NCBI RefSeq assembly: GCF_023347235.1
Contig: NZ_CP094467.1
Span: 2,480,001-2,544,000, forward strand
DNA length: 64,000 nt
Reading direction: 5' to 3'
Source: Faecalibacterium sp. I4-1-79
GTDB lineage: Bacteria > Bacillota > Clostridia > Oscillospirales > Ruminococcaceae
Each line of letters starts with the position of its first letter. The first letter of the stretch is position 1. Below, piece after piece: positions 19,684-27,965 of this stretch. The translations under genes were made by a program, and so were the position numbers. Under the pieces are notes generated by a model, which saw only the letters and a list, made by a program, of their open reading frames with translations, was not told the DNA's origin and ran no database searches.

Positions 19684-20973
19684 TTACTTGCCGCGGACGG
19701 CTGCGAAGCCGGCTTCCAGATCGGCAAGGATATCATCAATGTGCTCGGTGCCGATGGACAGGCGGATAGTGTTCTGGTAGATCTGCTGCTCGGCCAGTTC
19801 GGCATCGGTCAGCTGGCTGTGAGTGGTGGAGGCTGGGTGGATGACAAGGCTCTTCACGTCCGCTACGTTGGCCAGCAGAGAGAAGATCTTGAGGTTATCA
19901 ATGAAGGTAAAGGCCTCCTCGCGGCCGCCCTTGATGTTAAAGGTAAAGATGGATGCGCCGCCGTTGGGGAAATACTTCTGGTACAGGGCGTGATCCGGGT
20001 GATCCGGCAGCGAGGGATGGTTCACCTTTTCCACCTGCGGGTGGTTGGCAAGGAACTCCACCACCTTTTTGGTGTTCTCTACATGACGCTCGATGCGCAG
20101 GCTCAGGGTCTCGGTGCCCTGCAGCAGCAGGAAGGCGTTGAAGGGGGAGATGGTCGCGCCGGTATCACGCAGCAGGATGGCGCGGATATAGGTGACAAAG
20201 GCGGCAGGGCCTGCGGCATCCGCAAAGGAGACGCCGTGGTAGCTGGGGTTGGGGGCAGCAATGTTGGGGTAACGGCCGCTGGCCTTCCAGTCGAAGTTGC
20301 CGCTGTCCACGATGATGCCGCCCAGCGTAGTGCCGTGGCCGCCGATGAACTTGGTGGCAGAGTGCACCACGATATCCGCACCGTGCTCGATGGGACGGAT
20401 GAGGTACGGGGTGCCGAAGGTGTTGTCAATGACCAGCGGCAGACCGTGCTTGTGGGCGATGGCGGCAATGGCGTCGATATCCGGGATATCACTGTTGGGG
20501 TTGCCCAGCGTCTCCAGATAGACAGCCTTGGTGTTGGGCTGGATCGCGGCTTCCACCTGTGCAAGGTCGTGGGCATCCACGAAGGTGGTGTTGACGCCGA
20601 ACTGGGTCAGGGTGTGTGCCAGCAGGTTATAGCTGCCGCCGTAAATGGTCTTTTGTGCCACGATGTGGTCACCGGCCTGTGCCAGTGCCTGAATGGTGTA
20701 GGTGATGGCGGCTGCACCGGAAGCGGTAGCCAGTGCCGCCACGCCGCCCTCCAGCGCTGCAATGCGCTTTTCAAACACATCCTGCGTGGAGTTGGTCAGA
20801 CGGCCGTAGATGTTACCTGCATCGGCCAGACCGAAGCGGTCGGCGGCGTGCTGGCTGTTGCGGAACACATAGGACGTGGTCTGGTAGATGGGCACCGCAC
20901 GGGCATCGGTGGCGGGGTCGGCCTGCTCCTGGCCGACATGAAGCTGCAGAGTTTCAAATTTATATTCAGACAT
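19684..20973 (-). CDS. metY: second O-acetylhomoserine (or O-acetylserine) sulfhydrylase
   Basis: 429 residues starting MSEYKFETLQLHVGQEQADP, the classic N-terminus of MetY/Cys D-type enzymes. PLP lysine in HSATKFIGGHG, with IYGRLTNSTQDVFE and VIDNTFGTPYLIRP. It differs clearly from the paralogue at 950-2224, which has MNRDTICVQGG at its start. The second in-frame ATG (20973) has better spacing to AGAGAGG than the first (20979). It is preceded by a leader peptide and a terminator rather than a T-box, so its control differs from metQ-metY-metA; a cysteine or methionine supply signal is inferred. Product is homocysteine or, in some relatives, cysteine. Confidence 0.92.
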   Translation of the reverse strand: MSEYKFETLQLHVGQEQADPATDARAVPIYQTTSYVFRNSQHAADRFGLADAGNIYGRLTNSTQDVFEKRIAALEGGVAALATASGAAAITYTIQALAQAGDHIVAQKTIYGGSYNLLAHTLTQFGVNTTFVDAHDLAQVEAAIQPNTKAVYLETLGNPNSDIPDIDAIAAIAHKHGLPLVIDNTFGTPYLIRPIEHGADIVVHSATKFIGGHGTTLGGIIVDSGNFDWKASGRYPNIAAPNPSYHGVSFADAAGPAAFVTYIRAILLRDTGATISPFNAFLLLQGTETLSLRIERHVENTKKVVEFLANHPQVEKVNHPSLPDHPDHALYQKYFPNGGASIFTFNIKGGREEAFTFIDNLKIFSLLANVADVKSLVIHPASTTHSQLTDAELAEQQIYQNTIRLSIGTEHIDDILADLEAGFAAVRGK

Positions 20974-21026
20974 TGTCATTTACCTCTCTTTATATACTAA
21001 AAGTATTATTATTGTGTACAAAAAAT

Positions 21027-21054
21027 CCCGATGCGTTTTCAAAGGCGCACCGGG
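21027..21054 (-). terminator. attenuator hairpin before the second metY
   Basis: On the minus strand CCCGGTGCG (21054-21046) pairs with CGCATCGGG (21035-21027; one G-U pair), followed by six T. It lies between the leader peptide stop and the metY start. GCACCGG inside the leader ORF (21144-21138) can pair with the 5' arm and would prevent the terminator. Confidence 0.75.
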
Positions 21055-21081
21055 CAGTGTGGTCTACCGGAGTTGCTGCTG

Positions 21082-21210
21082 TCACATTCGGGTGTACATT
21101 CGCGCAGCCGAGGGCAACATACAGTACACATCCGATGCCGGTGCCCGGTTGGTACGCATTCGCCCACAGCGATAATTCGCGTGCAGCAGTTCTTTCCAGA
21201 TCAGCTTCAT
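21082..21210 (-). CDS. 42-residue leader peptide upstream of metY
   Basis: ATG at 21210 has an excellent ribosome site (GGAAGGAGG, 8 bp upstream) and the frame is 42 codons, beginning MKLIWKELLHANYRCGRMR and ending ARMYTRM. It contains two Cys (residues 15 and 30), five Met and several Arg codons. It lies 28 nt before the attenuator hairpin and its codons 22-26 contain the GCACCGG that can pair with the terminator arm. This layout matches ribosome-mediated attenuation; the effector amino acid (Cys, Met or Arg) is inferred. It is not seen as a known family by eye. Confidence 0.7.
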   Translation of the reverse strand: MKLIWKELLHANYRCGRMRTNRAPASDVYCMLPSAARMYTRM

Positions 21211-21313
21211 CTTTGTGCCCTCCTTCCGGTAAAACTTTTCCATTCCTCTATGTACCACCCGCCGGGGAACCTCTGTTTCATTTCCCTACAAGACTGGTGG
21301 ATTGGATGTCTGC

Positions 21314-21342
21314 ATTATATCCCGCTCTACCTAGTTTGTCAA
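21314..21342 (-). promoter_or_regulatory. consensus sigma-A promoter of the leader peptide-metY unit
   Basis: On the minus strand TTGACA (21342-21337), exactly 17 bp, TATAAT (21319-21314): a full consensus promoter, as expected for a gene regulated by attenuation. Confidence 0.93.
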
Positions 21343-21460
21343 TAGGTTAATTCCGCTTTTTTCAAGGATGTATTTTTTGCATGATAATTTTGCCCGTGCC
21401 ACCCGCGTCCGACAGCATTTTGTACAGCGGCTTCTCTTGCGGGCAAAGCAGGCGTCTGCA

Positions 21461-21520
21461 CCCTCATCCGGCGCTGCGCGCCACCTTCCCCCGGCTGGGG
21501 GAAGGCTTATGCTCCGGCAC
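21461..21520. repeat. partial CCCTCATCCGG repeat fragment
   Basis: ACCCTCATCCGG, a CGCTGCGCG palindrome and CCTTCCCCCGGCTGGGGGAAGG hairpin; one half of a repeat of the kind scattered in gut clostridia. Confidence 0.5.
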
Positions 21521-21552
21521 GTTTTCAGGAAGCAGGAAATGCGCTCACATCA

Positions 21553-21595
21553 AAAAAGGACTGCTGCACCAGATGCCGTGCAGCAGTCCTTTGTA
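21553..21595 (-). terminator. terminator of the UMF1-type transporter gene
   Basis: AAAGGACTGCTGCAC and its complement GTGCAGCAGTCCTTT with an 8-nt loop; T run on the minus strand side (complement of AAAAAA at 21553). Confidence 0.85.
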
Positions 21596-21635
21596 TCGTT
21601 ATAAAGAGAATTTAAGCGATTCGCCGTAAAATAGT

Positions 21636-22892
21636 TCAGACAGACTTTGTTTCTTCCGTCCGGGTGGAAATGCTGAACAGCACAAAGCCGATGACAAACA
21701 GGATGGCAATGGAACCCACACCCACGTTGGCGCTGCCGGTCAGCTGGCTGCCCACGCTGACGATCATGGTGCCAAGGAAGGATGCACCCTTGCCGCAGAT
21801 ATCGAACAGGCCGAAGTATTCACCGGATTTTTCCTGCGGGATGATCTTGGCAAAGTGGCTGCGGCTCAGTGCCTGCACACCGCCCTGGAACATCCCCACC
21901 ACCACGGCCAGCACCCAGAACTGCCACTGACTCTTCAGGAAGAAGGCAAAGACGGCAATGCCGATATAGGCTGCAATGCACACCGGGATGAGGGTCTTGG
22001 ACGCGTATTTCTGGCTCAGACGGCCGAAGATCAGTGCCGAGGGGAAAGCCACGATCTGGGTGACCAGCAGCGCCAGCAGCAGGCCGGTGGTGTCCAGCCC
22101 CAGTGCTGTGCCGTAGGCGGTAGCCATATCAATGATGGTATACACGCCGTCGATGTAGCAGAAGAACGCCAGCAAGAACCAGAACACCTGCTTGTCCTGC
22201 GGCAGATGCTTCAGGGTCTGCCCGATGCGCACAAAGCTCTGGCGGATGGCGTGCTGCTCCACCTCCACATAGTTGATCTGGCGGTACTTTTTCAGCAGCG
22301 GCAGGGTGACCACCAGCCACCATACGGCGGTAATGATCAGCGCGATGGACAGCGCGGTCATCTGGCTGAGCCCCACCGCACTGCTGCCCAGCACCAGCGC
22401 CAGACAGACCACAAAGGGCACGCAGCTGCCGATATAACCCCACGCGTACCCGCGGGAGGACACCATGTCCATCCGCTCCGGGGTGGTCACATCGCCCAGC
22501 ATGGAGTCGTAGAACACCAGACTGCCGGAGTAGCCGATCTTGGCAATGATAAAAATGACCAGAAAGGCCAGCCATGTGCCCGCCAGACCCATGGCGCAGC
22601 AGCCAATGACGCCCACAAAAAGGCAGAGCATGAAGATGGGCTTTTTAAAGCCCTTGGTGTCGGCCAGCGTGCCCAGAATGGGGCTCAGAATGGCGGTGAC
22701 CACCGTGACGATGGAGCTTGCGTAGCCCCAGTAGGCCAGATAGTCCACCTTGCTCACGCCACCGGCCTCGGCCAGCGCATTGAAGAAGATGGGCACCAGC
22801 GTGGCGATCATCAGCACAAAGGCCGAGTTGCCCACATCGTATAAGATCCATGCCCGCTCCAGCGGTGTCACCTTGAATTTTTCAGTTTTCAT
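21636..22892 (-). CDS. UMF1/Atg22-like MFS transporter
   Basis: 418 residues, about 12 membrane helices. It begins MKTEKFKVTPLERAWILYDVGNSAF; WILYDVGNSAF plus FYDSMLGDVT, RGYAWGYIG and the late GGVQALSRSHFAKIIP are the signature of the UMF1/Atg22-like MFS family. Substrate unknown; fungal Atg22 effluxes amino acids from the vacuole. ATG at 22892 is chosen because the upstream extension runs into the next gene. It follows the phospholipase-like gene by about 45 bp, so the two may be co-transcribed. Confidence 0.88.
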   Translation of the reverse strand: MKTEKFKVTPLERAWILYDVGNSAFVLMIATLVPIFFNALAEAGGVSKVDYLAYWGYASSIVTVVTAILSPILGTLADTKGFKKPIFMLCLFVGVIGCCAMGLAGTWLAFLVIFIIAKIGYSGSLVFYDSMLGDVTTPERMDMVSSRGYAWGYIGSCVPFVVCLALVLGSSAVGLSQMTALSIALIITAVWWLVVTLPLLKKYRQINYVEVEQHAIRQSFVRIGQTLKHLPQDKQVFWFLLAFFCYIDGVYTIIDMATAYGTALGLDTTGLLLALLVTQIVAFPSALIFGRLSQKYASKTLIPVCIAAYIGIAVFAFFLKSQWQFWVLAVVVGMFQGGVQALSRSHFAKIIPQEKSGEYFGLFDICGKGASFLGTMIVSVGSQLTGSANVGVGSIAILFVIGFVLFSISTRTEETKSV

Positions 22893-22935
22893 CGTATTTC
22901 CCTTGTCCTCTTTGCACCGCCGGGCGGCGCGTTTT

Positions 22936-23733
22936 TTAAAACTCCCCAAAGGTGTGGTCGTAGGCGGCATCCAGCGGCTCGTCCGTGTCCAGCTTTGCCA
23001 CATACTCTAAAATCAGCCGCTCTGCCAGTGGCAGCGCCTTGGCGTACAGCGCATCCAGCTTGCGGTTGCTCTCGGTGCACTGCGGGTTCGGCTGCGGGTT
23101 TGCCACAAGGCCGTGCATCCCATCATATTTGCCCAGCACCTTCATGCCGGTCAGCACCACCCAGCGCTTGACCGGGTTCGAGGCCTGCAGTACCTTATGC
23201 ACCAGGATCATTCCCTTCAGAGCTTCCAGCGCGGTCTGCTCCGAGATATCCTTGTAAAACGGCGCAATGACCCGGGCGTTTTCCGCGCTGGGATGGATAT
23301 GGCTGGCGGTAAAGAAGGTCAGCGGGTCATAGCCGTCCCGGCGCATCAGCATATTGTCGAACTCGGTCTCGATCTCGCAGTGGGTCACACCGCTCTCCCG
23401 GGTGAACTGCTCCACAAAGGGGTGGCAGGTGCTGTCCAGCGCAAAATGACACACAAAACCCAGCGCATAGGCCAGCGCAGCCTCGCGGTCGGCTTCCTCG
23501 TGCACCACCCGCCGTGCCCGGTCAAAGAACGTTCTGCCTGGCTCGTCGTGCATAGCATTGCCCAGCGCGGCGACCGGGGTGGACTTTTCCGCATGGTAAT
23601 AGAACAGCAGATCCGGCCCGTGCAGACCGATATCATACAGCTCCCGGTGTGCCTCCAGCTTTTCCCGCAGCGGCGCGGGCAGATGATCCAGCACATTTGC
23701 GCCAAAGCGGCGGTGTGCGTAGGTAGAGGGCAT
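22936..23733 (-). CDS. zinc-dependent phospholipase C family protein
   Basis: 265 residues behind GGAGG. It starts MPSTYAHRRFGANVL and has many His and Asp in the pattern of the S1/P1-nuclease-phospholipase C fold: YDIGLHGPDLLFYY, FVCHFALDSTCHPFVEQ, HCEIETEFDNM. No signal peptide is visible, unlike secreted clostridial alpha-toxins, so it acts in the cytoplasm or is a housekeeping relative; the substrate is unknown. It precedes a UMF1-type transporter. Confidence 0.8.
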   Translation of the reverse strand: MPSTYAHRRFGANVLDHLPAPLREKLEAHRELYDIGLHGPDLLFYYHAEKSTPVAALGNAMHDEPGRTFFDRARRVVHEEADREAALAYALGFVCHFALDSTCHPFVEQFTRESGVTHCEIETEFDNMLMRRDGYDPLTFFTASHIHPSAENARVIAPFYKDISEQTALEALKGMILVHKVLQASNPVKRWVVLTGMKVLGKYDGMHGLVANPQPNPQCTESNRKLDALYAKALPLAERLILEYVAKLDTDEPLDAAYDHTFGEF

Positions 23734-23910
23734 CTCTCATTCCTCCTTCTTGCAGTGCCAGCGCTCACCGCCCTGTTCCGGCTGCACTGACCAAAAATTC
23801 TATCGTTTCCAGTATAGCAGAAAGTTTGCCGACCTTCTACCCTTTTGTGTCTGTTTTCTGTAAAAAGTTTTAATAATTTTGCTGCACTTCCCGCCGCTCC
23901 CCCAAACAGA

Positions 23911-23957
23911 AAAGGGACTTCCTGAAATGCCCGCAGGCATTTCAGGAGGTCCCTTTC
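23911..23957 (-). terminator. gpsA terminator
   Basis: AAAGGGACTTCCTGAAATGCC, loop CGCA, and near-perfect complement GGCATTTCAGGAGGTCCCTTT; T run (complement of AAAA) on the minus strand. Confidence 0.8.
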
Positions 23958-23970
23958 TAATCATTCAGGT

Positions 23971-25005
23971 TCACACGCTCTCATAGCCCTGCGGCATCTC
24001 GCTCTTGCGGTCGCGGGACATCAGGTTGCGCAGCGCGTCGCTGGCGCTCATGCCCTCCTTGACGATGGCGTTCACCGTCTGGGCAATGGGCATTTCCACA
24101 TGGTACTTCTCGGCCAGCTCCATAGCGGCGGGCAGGGCGTTGATACCCTCCACTACCATGCCGACTTCCTTCACGGCCTGCTCCGGGCTTTCGCCCTTGC
24201 CGATCAGGATACCGGCGCGGTTGTTGCGGCTATGCATACTGGTAGCGGTGACGATCAGATCGCCGATACCGGCCAGACCCGCAAAGGTCTGGACATTGCA
24301 GCCCATGGCCACGCCCAGCCGGGCGATCTCGGCAATGCCGCGGGTGATCAGGGCGGCGCGGGCGTTATCGCCGTAGCCAAGGCCGGTAGAGATGCCTACA
24401 CCCAGCGCAATGACGTTCTTCATGGCACCGCTCAGCTCCACGCCCTTGATATCAGAGTTGGTGTACACGCGCATACAGGTGTTGCTGAACACCTCCTGCA
24501 CTACCTCGGCAGCTTCCAGATCCGGGCTAGCAGAAACGATGGTGGTGGGCAGATCCAGCGCTACTTCCTCAGCGTGGGTGGGGCCGCTGAGCGCCACCAG
24601 ACGCACCGCACGGGGGCCGTTCTCGTGGCTCAATTCGTCGGCAAGGATCTCGGTCATGGTATATAAGGTATCAGGCTCAATGCCCTTTGCCACGTCCACG
24701 ATGATCTGGCCGGAGCGGATATAGGGCCGCGCCTTAGCCGCCGTGGCACGCACGAACACCGACGGCACTGCAAACAGCAGTACGTCCTTGCCGGTGCACA
24801 CTTCCTCTATGCTTTTGGTAAAACGCAGCTCCTGCGGGATGACCATCCCCGGCAGATTGGGGTGCACCCGGGTGGTGGAAAGGTTGTCCACCTCGGCTTC
24901 AATAGCCGACCACACCTGCACATCGTTGCCGCTGACAGTCAGCATCCGTGCCAGAGCCATGCCCCAGGTACCTGCACCCAGAACACCAATACTAAACTTT
25001 TTCAC
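23971..25005 (-). CDS. gpsA: glycerol-3-phosphate dehydrogenase [NAD(P)+] GpsA
   Basis: 344 residues from a GTG at 25005 with GGAGG 8 bp upstream. N-terminal Rossmann motif IGVLGAGTWGMALA, then VAKGIE, LSGPTHAEEVA, the catalytic lysine region GAMKNVIALGVGI and GLAGIGDLIVTATSMHSRN. It reduces dihydroxyacetone phosphate to sn-glycerol 3-phosphate for phospholipid synthesis. The long frame upstream of 25005 is not used. Own promoter at 25106-25134. Confidence 0.97.
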   Translation of the reverse strand: MKKFSIGVLGAGTWGMALARMLTVSGNDVQVWSAIEAEVDNLSTTRVHPNLPGMVIPQELRFTKSIEEVCTGKDVLLFAVPSVFVRATAAKARPYIRSGQIIVDVAKGIEPDTLYTMTEILADELSHENGPRAVRLVALSGPTHAEEVALDLPTTIVSASPDLEAAEVVQEVFSNTCMRVYTNSDIKGVELSGAMKNVIALGVGISTGLGYGDNARAALITRGIAEIARLGVAMGCNVQTFAGLAGIGDLIVTATSMHSRNNRAGILIGKGESPEQAVKEVGMVVEGINALPAAMELAEKYHVEMPIAQTVNAIVKEGMSASDALRNLMSRDRKSEMPQGYESV

Positions 25006-25105
25006 GTTTGTATCCTCCGTGTCTGCACCGGGCCAAGGGCAAGCCCCTGCCGGTGGATTTGCGCCGTGCCGAGCCGTTGCCCCGCGCCTGCGCACTACTA
25101 TGACC

Positions 25106-25134
25106 ATTGTACACGAAAGCACCCACAGCGTCAA
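25106..25134 (-). promoter_or_regulatory. gpsA promoter
   Basis: On the minus strand TTGACG (25134-25129), 17 bp, TACAAT (25111-25106). Confidence 0.75.
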
Positions 25135-25210
25135 GCATCTGCCGCATTGCACAAATATTTAACAAGTTTATGCAATTTTTCGGGCACATCACACGTTTTG
25201 TGCAAACCGT

Positions 25211-25364
25211 TTGCGCTGCGGGGCATTTCATGCTATTATAGTATTCTGGTAGGTTTTGTAGGGATTGGTGATTCAGTCTCTTGACTTTGACCCTACTTTA
25301 AGGTATATACTGCTTTGGTCGGCAAAAGCTTTGCCGGTCTGCGTATTTTTATTTTGAGGAAAAA
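25211..25364 (+). promoter_or_regulatory. promoter(s) and structured leader of the cystine-type ABC operon
   Basis: TTGCGC (25211-25216), 17 bp, TATTAT (25234-25239). Then GTAGGG (25258 on) and CCCTAC (25290 on) can pair around a 27-nt loop, and CGGCAAA AGC TTTGCCG (about 25320-25336) forms a hairpin before TATTTTTATTTT, like a weak terminator. TTGACT (25281-25286) and TATACT/TATATA (25304-25311) could be a second promoter. No known riboswitch was recognised. Confidence 0.5.
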
Positions 25365-26051
25365 ATGATGTTTGAAGCACTTTTATCCAACCGCACGGTC
25401 GGCGTGCTGGTGGAGGCGCTGCCCCGCATCCTGACGGCAGGCCTGACCATGACCATTCCGCTGACCCTTCTCTCCTTCTTTTTTGCCATGATCATCGCGG
25501 TGGCGGTGGCGCTGGTGCAGTACGCCAATGTGCCGGTGCTGCGGCAGATCGCCCGGTTCTACATCTGGGTCATCCGCGGCACGCCGCTGCTGGTGCAGCT
25601 GTTCATCATCTTTTACGGTCTGCCTAGCCTGGGCATCATGCTGAACGCCTTTCCGGCGGCAGTCATCGCCTTTGCCTTCAACGAGGGTGCTTACTGCGCC
25701 GAGACCATGCGCGGTGCGCTGGAAAGCGTGCCGCAGGGGCAGCTGGAGGCCGGGTACTGTGTGGGCATGAGCTGGTGGCAGATCATGCGCCGCATCGTGC
25801 TGCCGCAGGCACTGCGCACCGCCGTGCCTGCGCTGTCCAACTCCCTCATCGGCATGATCAAGGACACCTCGCTGGCGTCCAATATCACGGTGGCAGAGCT
25901 GTTCATGGCTGGGCAGCGGGTAGCCGCCCGCACCTACATCTTCCTGCCCATCTACTGCGAGGTGGCTGTGGTGTATCTGCTGTTCTGTACCGTCATCACC
26001 AAGCTGCAGGCGCTGCTGGAACGTCAGCTCAACGCCCGCGGCTTTCAGTAA
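25365..26051 (+). CDS. amino-acid ABC transporter permease (cystine type)
   Basis: 228 residues, His/Glu/Gln/Arg/opine permease family: FYIWVIRGTPLLVQLFIIFYGLP, the EAA loop LEAGYCVGMSWWQIMRRIVLPQ, LIGMIKDTSLASNITVAELF. The last motif is close to cystine (TcyB/TcyL) and lysine/arginine permeases. It is first in a permease-ATPase-binding protein order. Confidence 0.9.
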   Translation: MMFEALLSNRTVGVLVEALPRILTAGLTMTIPLTLLSFFFAMIIAVAVALVQYANVPVLRQIARFYIWVIRGTPLLVQLFIIFYGLPSLGIMLNAFPAAVIAFAFNEGAYCAETMRGALESVPQGQLEAGYCVGMSWWQIMRRIVLPQALRTAVPALSNSLIGMIKDTSLASNITVAELFMAGQRVAARTYIFLPIYCEVAVVYLLFCTVITKLQALLERQLNARGFQ

Positions 26052-26069
26052 AAAGGGAGGTGCGCACCT

Positions 26070-26870
26070 ATGGCTATGTTAGAGATTCGCAATGTGCAAA
26101 AAACCTTCCGCACCTACACAAAACCCGGCCTTTTTCACCGCCCCGGTGCACGGAAGGTCATCAGTGAGCTGCCCGTGCTGCGCGGGGTAGACCTGACCGT
26201 GGAAAAAGGCGATGTAGTGGCCATTCTGGGGCCGTCCGGCTCCGGCAAGACCACCCTGCTGCGGTGTTTAAACTTTTTGGAAACTGCCGATGCCGGGCAG
26301 CTGGTGTTTGACGGCGAAAGTTTCGACCTTGCCCATGCCAGTCGCACCGACATTGCCCGGCTGCGCAAAAAGACCGCCTTTGTGTTCCAGAACTACAACC
26401 TGTTCCGCAACAAGACTGCCCTGCAGAATGTGACCGAGGGACTCATCGTGGCGCGGAAGCTGCCCAAGGAGCAGGCGGATGAGATCGGCATGAAGATGCT
26501 TGCCAAGGTAGGTCTTGCAGACCGCGCCGACTACTACCCCCGCCAGCTTTCCGGCGGGCAGCAGCAGCGGGTGGCGATTGCCCGCGCCCTTGCCGCCGAC
26601 CCGGAGATCATCTATTTTGACGAGCCCACCAGCGCCCTTGACCCGGAGCTGACCGGCGAGGTGCTCAGCGTGATGCGGCAGCTGGCCGAGGAGGGCATGA
26701 CCATGCTGGTGGTCACCCACGAGATGGGCTTTGCCCGCAACGTTTCCTCCAAGACCGTGTTTATGGAAAACGGCGTGGTGGTGGAGCAGGCTCCCTCTCA
26801 GCAGTTCTTTGCATCCCCCAAGGAGGAGCGCACCCGGGCTTTCCTGCGCAGGATCGCCCATACGGAATAA
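26070..26870 (+). CDS. amino-acid ABC transporter ATPase (cystine type)
   Basis: 266 residues; GGGAGG precedes the ATG. Walker A GPSGSGKTT, Q-loop VFQNYNLFRNKT, signature [15 protein letters not shown], Walker [16 protein letters not shown]-loop VVTHEMGFA. The FQNYNLFRNKTALQNVTEGLI stretch is typical for cystine importers of Firmicutes. A short insert (KTFRTYTKPGLFHRPG) near the N-terminus is unusual in length. Confidence 0.92.
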   Translation: MAMLEIRNVQKTFRTYTKPGLFHRPGARKVISELPVLRGVDLTVEKGDVVAILGPSGSGKTTLLRCLNFLETADAGQLVFDGESFDLAHASRTDIARLRKKTAFVFQNYNLFRNKTALQNVTEGLIVARKLPKEQADEIGMKMLAKVGLADRADYYPRQLSGGQQQRVAIARALAADPEIIYFDEPTSALDPELTGEVLSVMRQLAEEGMTMLVVTHEMGFARNVSSKTVFMENGVVVEQAPSQQFFASPKEERTRAFLRRIAHTE

Positions 26871-26918
26871 AACCACTTCTCTTTTTGCATTTTTCACGAC
26901 AGAAAGGAATATTTACTT

Positions 26919-27746
26919 ATGAAACGCAGAACCTTTATTTCTCTGATGGGCGTGATGGCCGCAGCCGGGGTGCTATCCATGACCGGCTGCTCTTCCAAGG
27001 ACACCGCCGCCAGTACTGCCAGTTCCGCAACGCTGAATAAGCTGGACAGCATCCAGAAGAGCGGCAAGCTGGTGGTGGCACTGGAAGGCGCATGGCAGCC
27101 GTGGAGTTACCACGATGCTTCCGACACGCTGGTGGGCTATGACGTGGAGGTATCCCGCGCCATTGCCGAAAAGCTGGGCGTGGAGCCGGAGTATGTGGAG
27201 AGCGACTGGGACAGCCTGTTTGCTGGTCTGGACGCAGGCCGCTACGACATGGTGTGCAACGGCGTGGAGGTGACCGAGGAGCGCGCCAAGACCTACGCTT
27301 TCACCACCCCCTACGGCTACATCCACACTGCGCTGGCGGTGCGCAAGGACAATACCGACATTACCAGCTTTGAGGACCTGAAGGGCAAGACCACCGCCAA
27401 CAGTCTGGCTTCTACTTACATGGAGCTGGCCGAGAGCTACGGCGCTACCGTGCAGGGCATCGACACGCTGGAGGAGACCATCCAGCTGCTGACTGCAGGC
27501 CGCATTGACGCCACCCTGAACGCGGACGTTTCCTTCTACGATTACCTGAATGTCCACCCGGACGCAGACTTCAAGCTGGTGGCGCAGACTGCCGAAGCCT
27601 CCCATGTGGCCATCCCGGTGCTCAAGAGCGAGGACACCGCCTATCTGGACGCGCTGAACACCGCCATTGAGGAGCTGCGCGCTGACGGCACCTTAAAGAC
27701 CCTGAGCGAAAAGTACTTCGGACAGGATATCTCTTCTGAAAACTGA
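26919..27746 (+). CDS. amino-acid ABC transporter substrate-binding lipoprotein (cystine type)
   Basis: 275 residues. The signal MKRRTFISLMGVMAAAG ends in the lipobox MTGC, again with paired arginines. SBP family 3: LVVALEGAWQPWSYHD, GYDVEVSRAIAEKLGVEPEYVES, WDSLFAGLDAGRYDMVCNGVE, LKGKTTANSLASTY, LAVRKDN. The EGAWQPWSYHD and DSLFAGLDAGRYD pattern is like FliY/TcyA cystine-binding proteins. It closes the operon; a repeat element follows at 27756. Confidence 0.9.
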   Translation: MKRRTFISLMGVMAAAGVLSMTGCSSKDTAASTASSATLNKLDSIQKSGKLVVALEGAWQPWSYHDASDTLVGYDVEVSRAIAEKLGVEPEYVESDWDSLFAGLDAGRYDMVCNGVEVTEERAKTYAFTTPYGYIHTALAVRKDNTDITSFEDLKGKTTANSLASTYMELAESYGATVQGIDTLEETIQLLTAGRIDATLNADVSFYDYLNVHPDADFKLVAQTAEASHVAIPVLKSEDTAYLDALNTAIEELRADGTLKTLSEKYFGQDISSEN

Positions 27747-27755
27747 GAAACTCGA

Positions 27756-27883
27756 CCCTCTCAGTCTGCTCACTTCGTTCGCATCCAGCTCCCCCGAAAG
27801 GGGGAGCTTTTTTATTATCTGCCAGTCCGTGCGGTAAAGCTCCCCCTTCGGGGGAGCTGGCGAGCGCAGCGAGACTGAGAGGG
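27756..27883. repeat. CCCTCTCAGT terminal-inverted-repeat element
   Basis: CCCTCTCAGT and ACTGAGAGGG ends; inside each a variable segment (CTGCTCACTTCGTTCGCAT left, GCGAGCGCAGCGA right) and AGCTCCCCCGAAAGGGGGAGCT-type hairpins facing each other. The left hairpin followed by TTTTTTATT can terminate the cystine operon, so this copy may serve as its terminator. Confidence 0.82.
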
Positions 27884-27894
27884 TAAATTTCCTA

Positions 27895-27927
27895 TTGACT
27901 TATGCAATATTATATGATATATAATAT
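27895..27927 (+). promoter_or_regulatory. padR promoter with overlapping operator palindrome
   Basis: TTGACT at 27895-27900 and TATATA at 27918-27923 (17-bp spacer). Overlapping the -10 is a perfect inverted repeat ATATTATAT-GAT-ATATAATAT (27907-27927), likely bound by the PadR protein encoded next. Confidence 0.75.
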
Positions 27928-27965
27928 TATAGAAACACACCATATCGAAAGGAGGCTGTTCCTGC

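Noticed and set aside
20974-21340. T-box or SAM riboswitch upstream of the second metY
   Set aside because: A GGTGGTAC-like string exists near 21250, but there is no T-box core context and no S-box core; the leader ORF-terminator explanation fits better.
25281-25311. MerR-type promoter with 19-bp spacer
   Set aside because: TTGACT to TATACT is 19 bp, but TATATA at 17 bp is equally good and the dyad is weak; no MerR gene is nearby.
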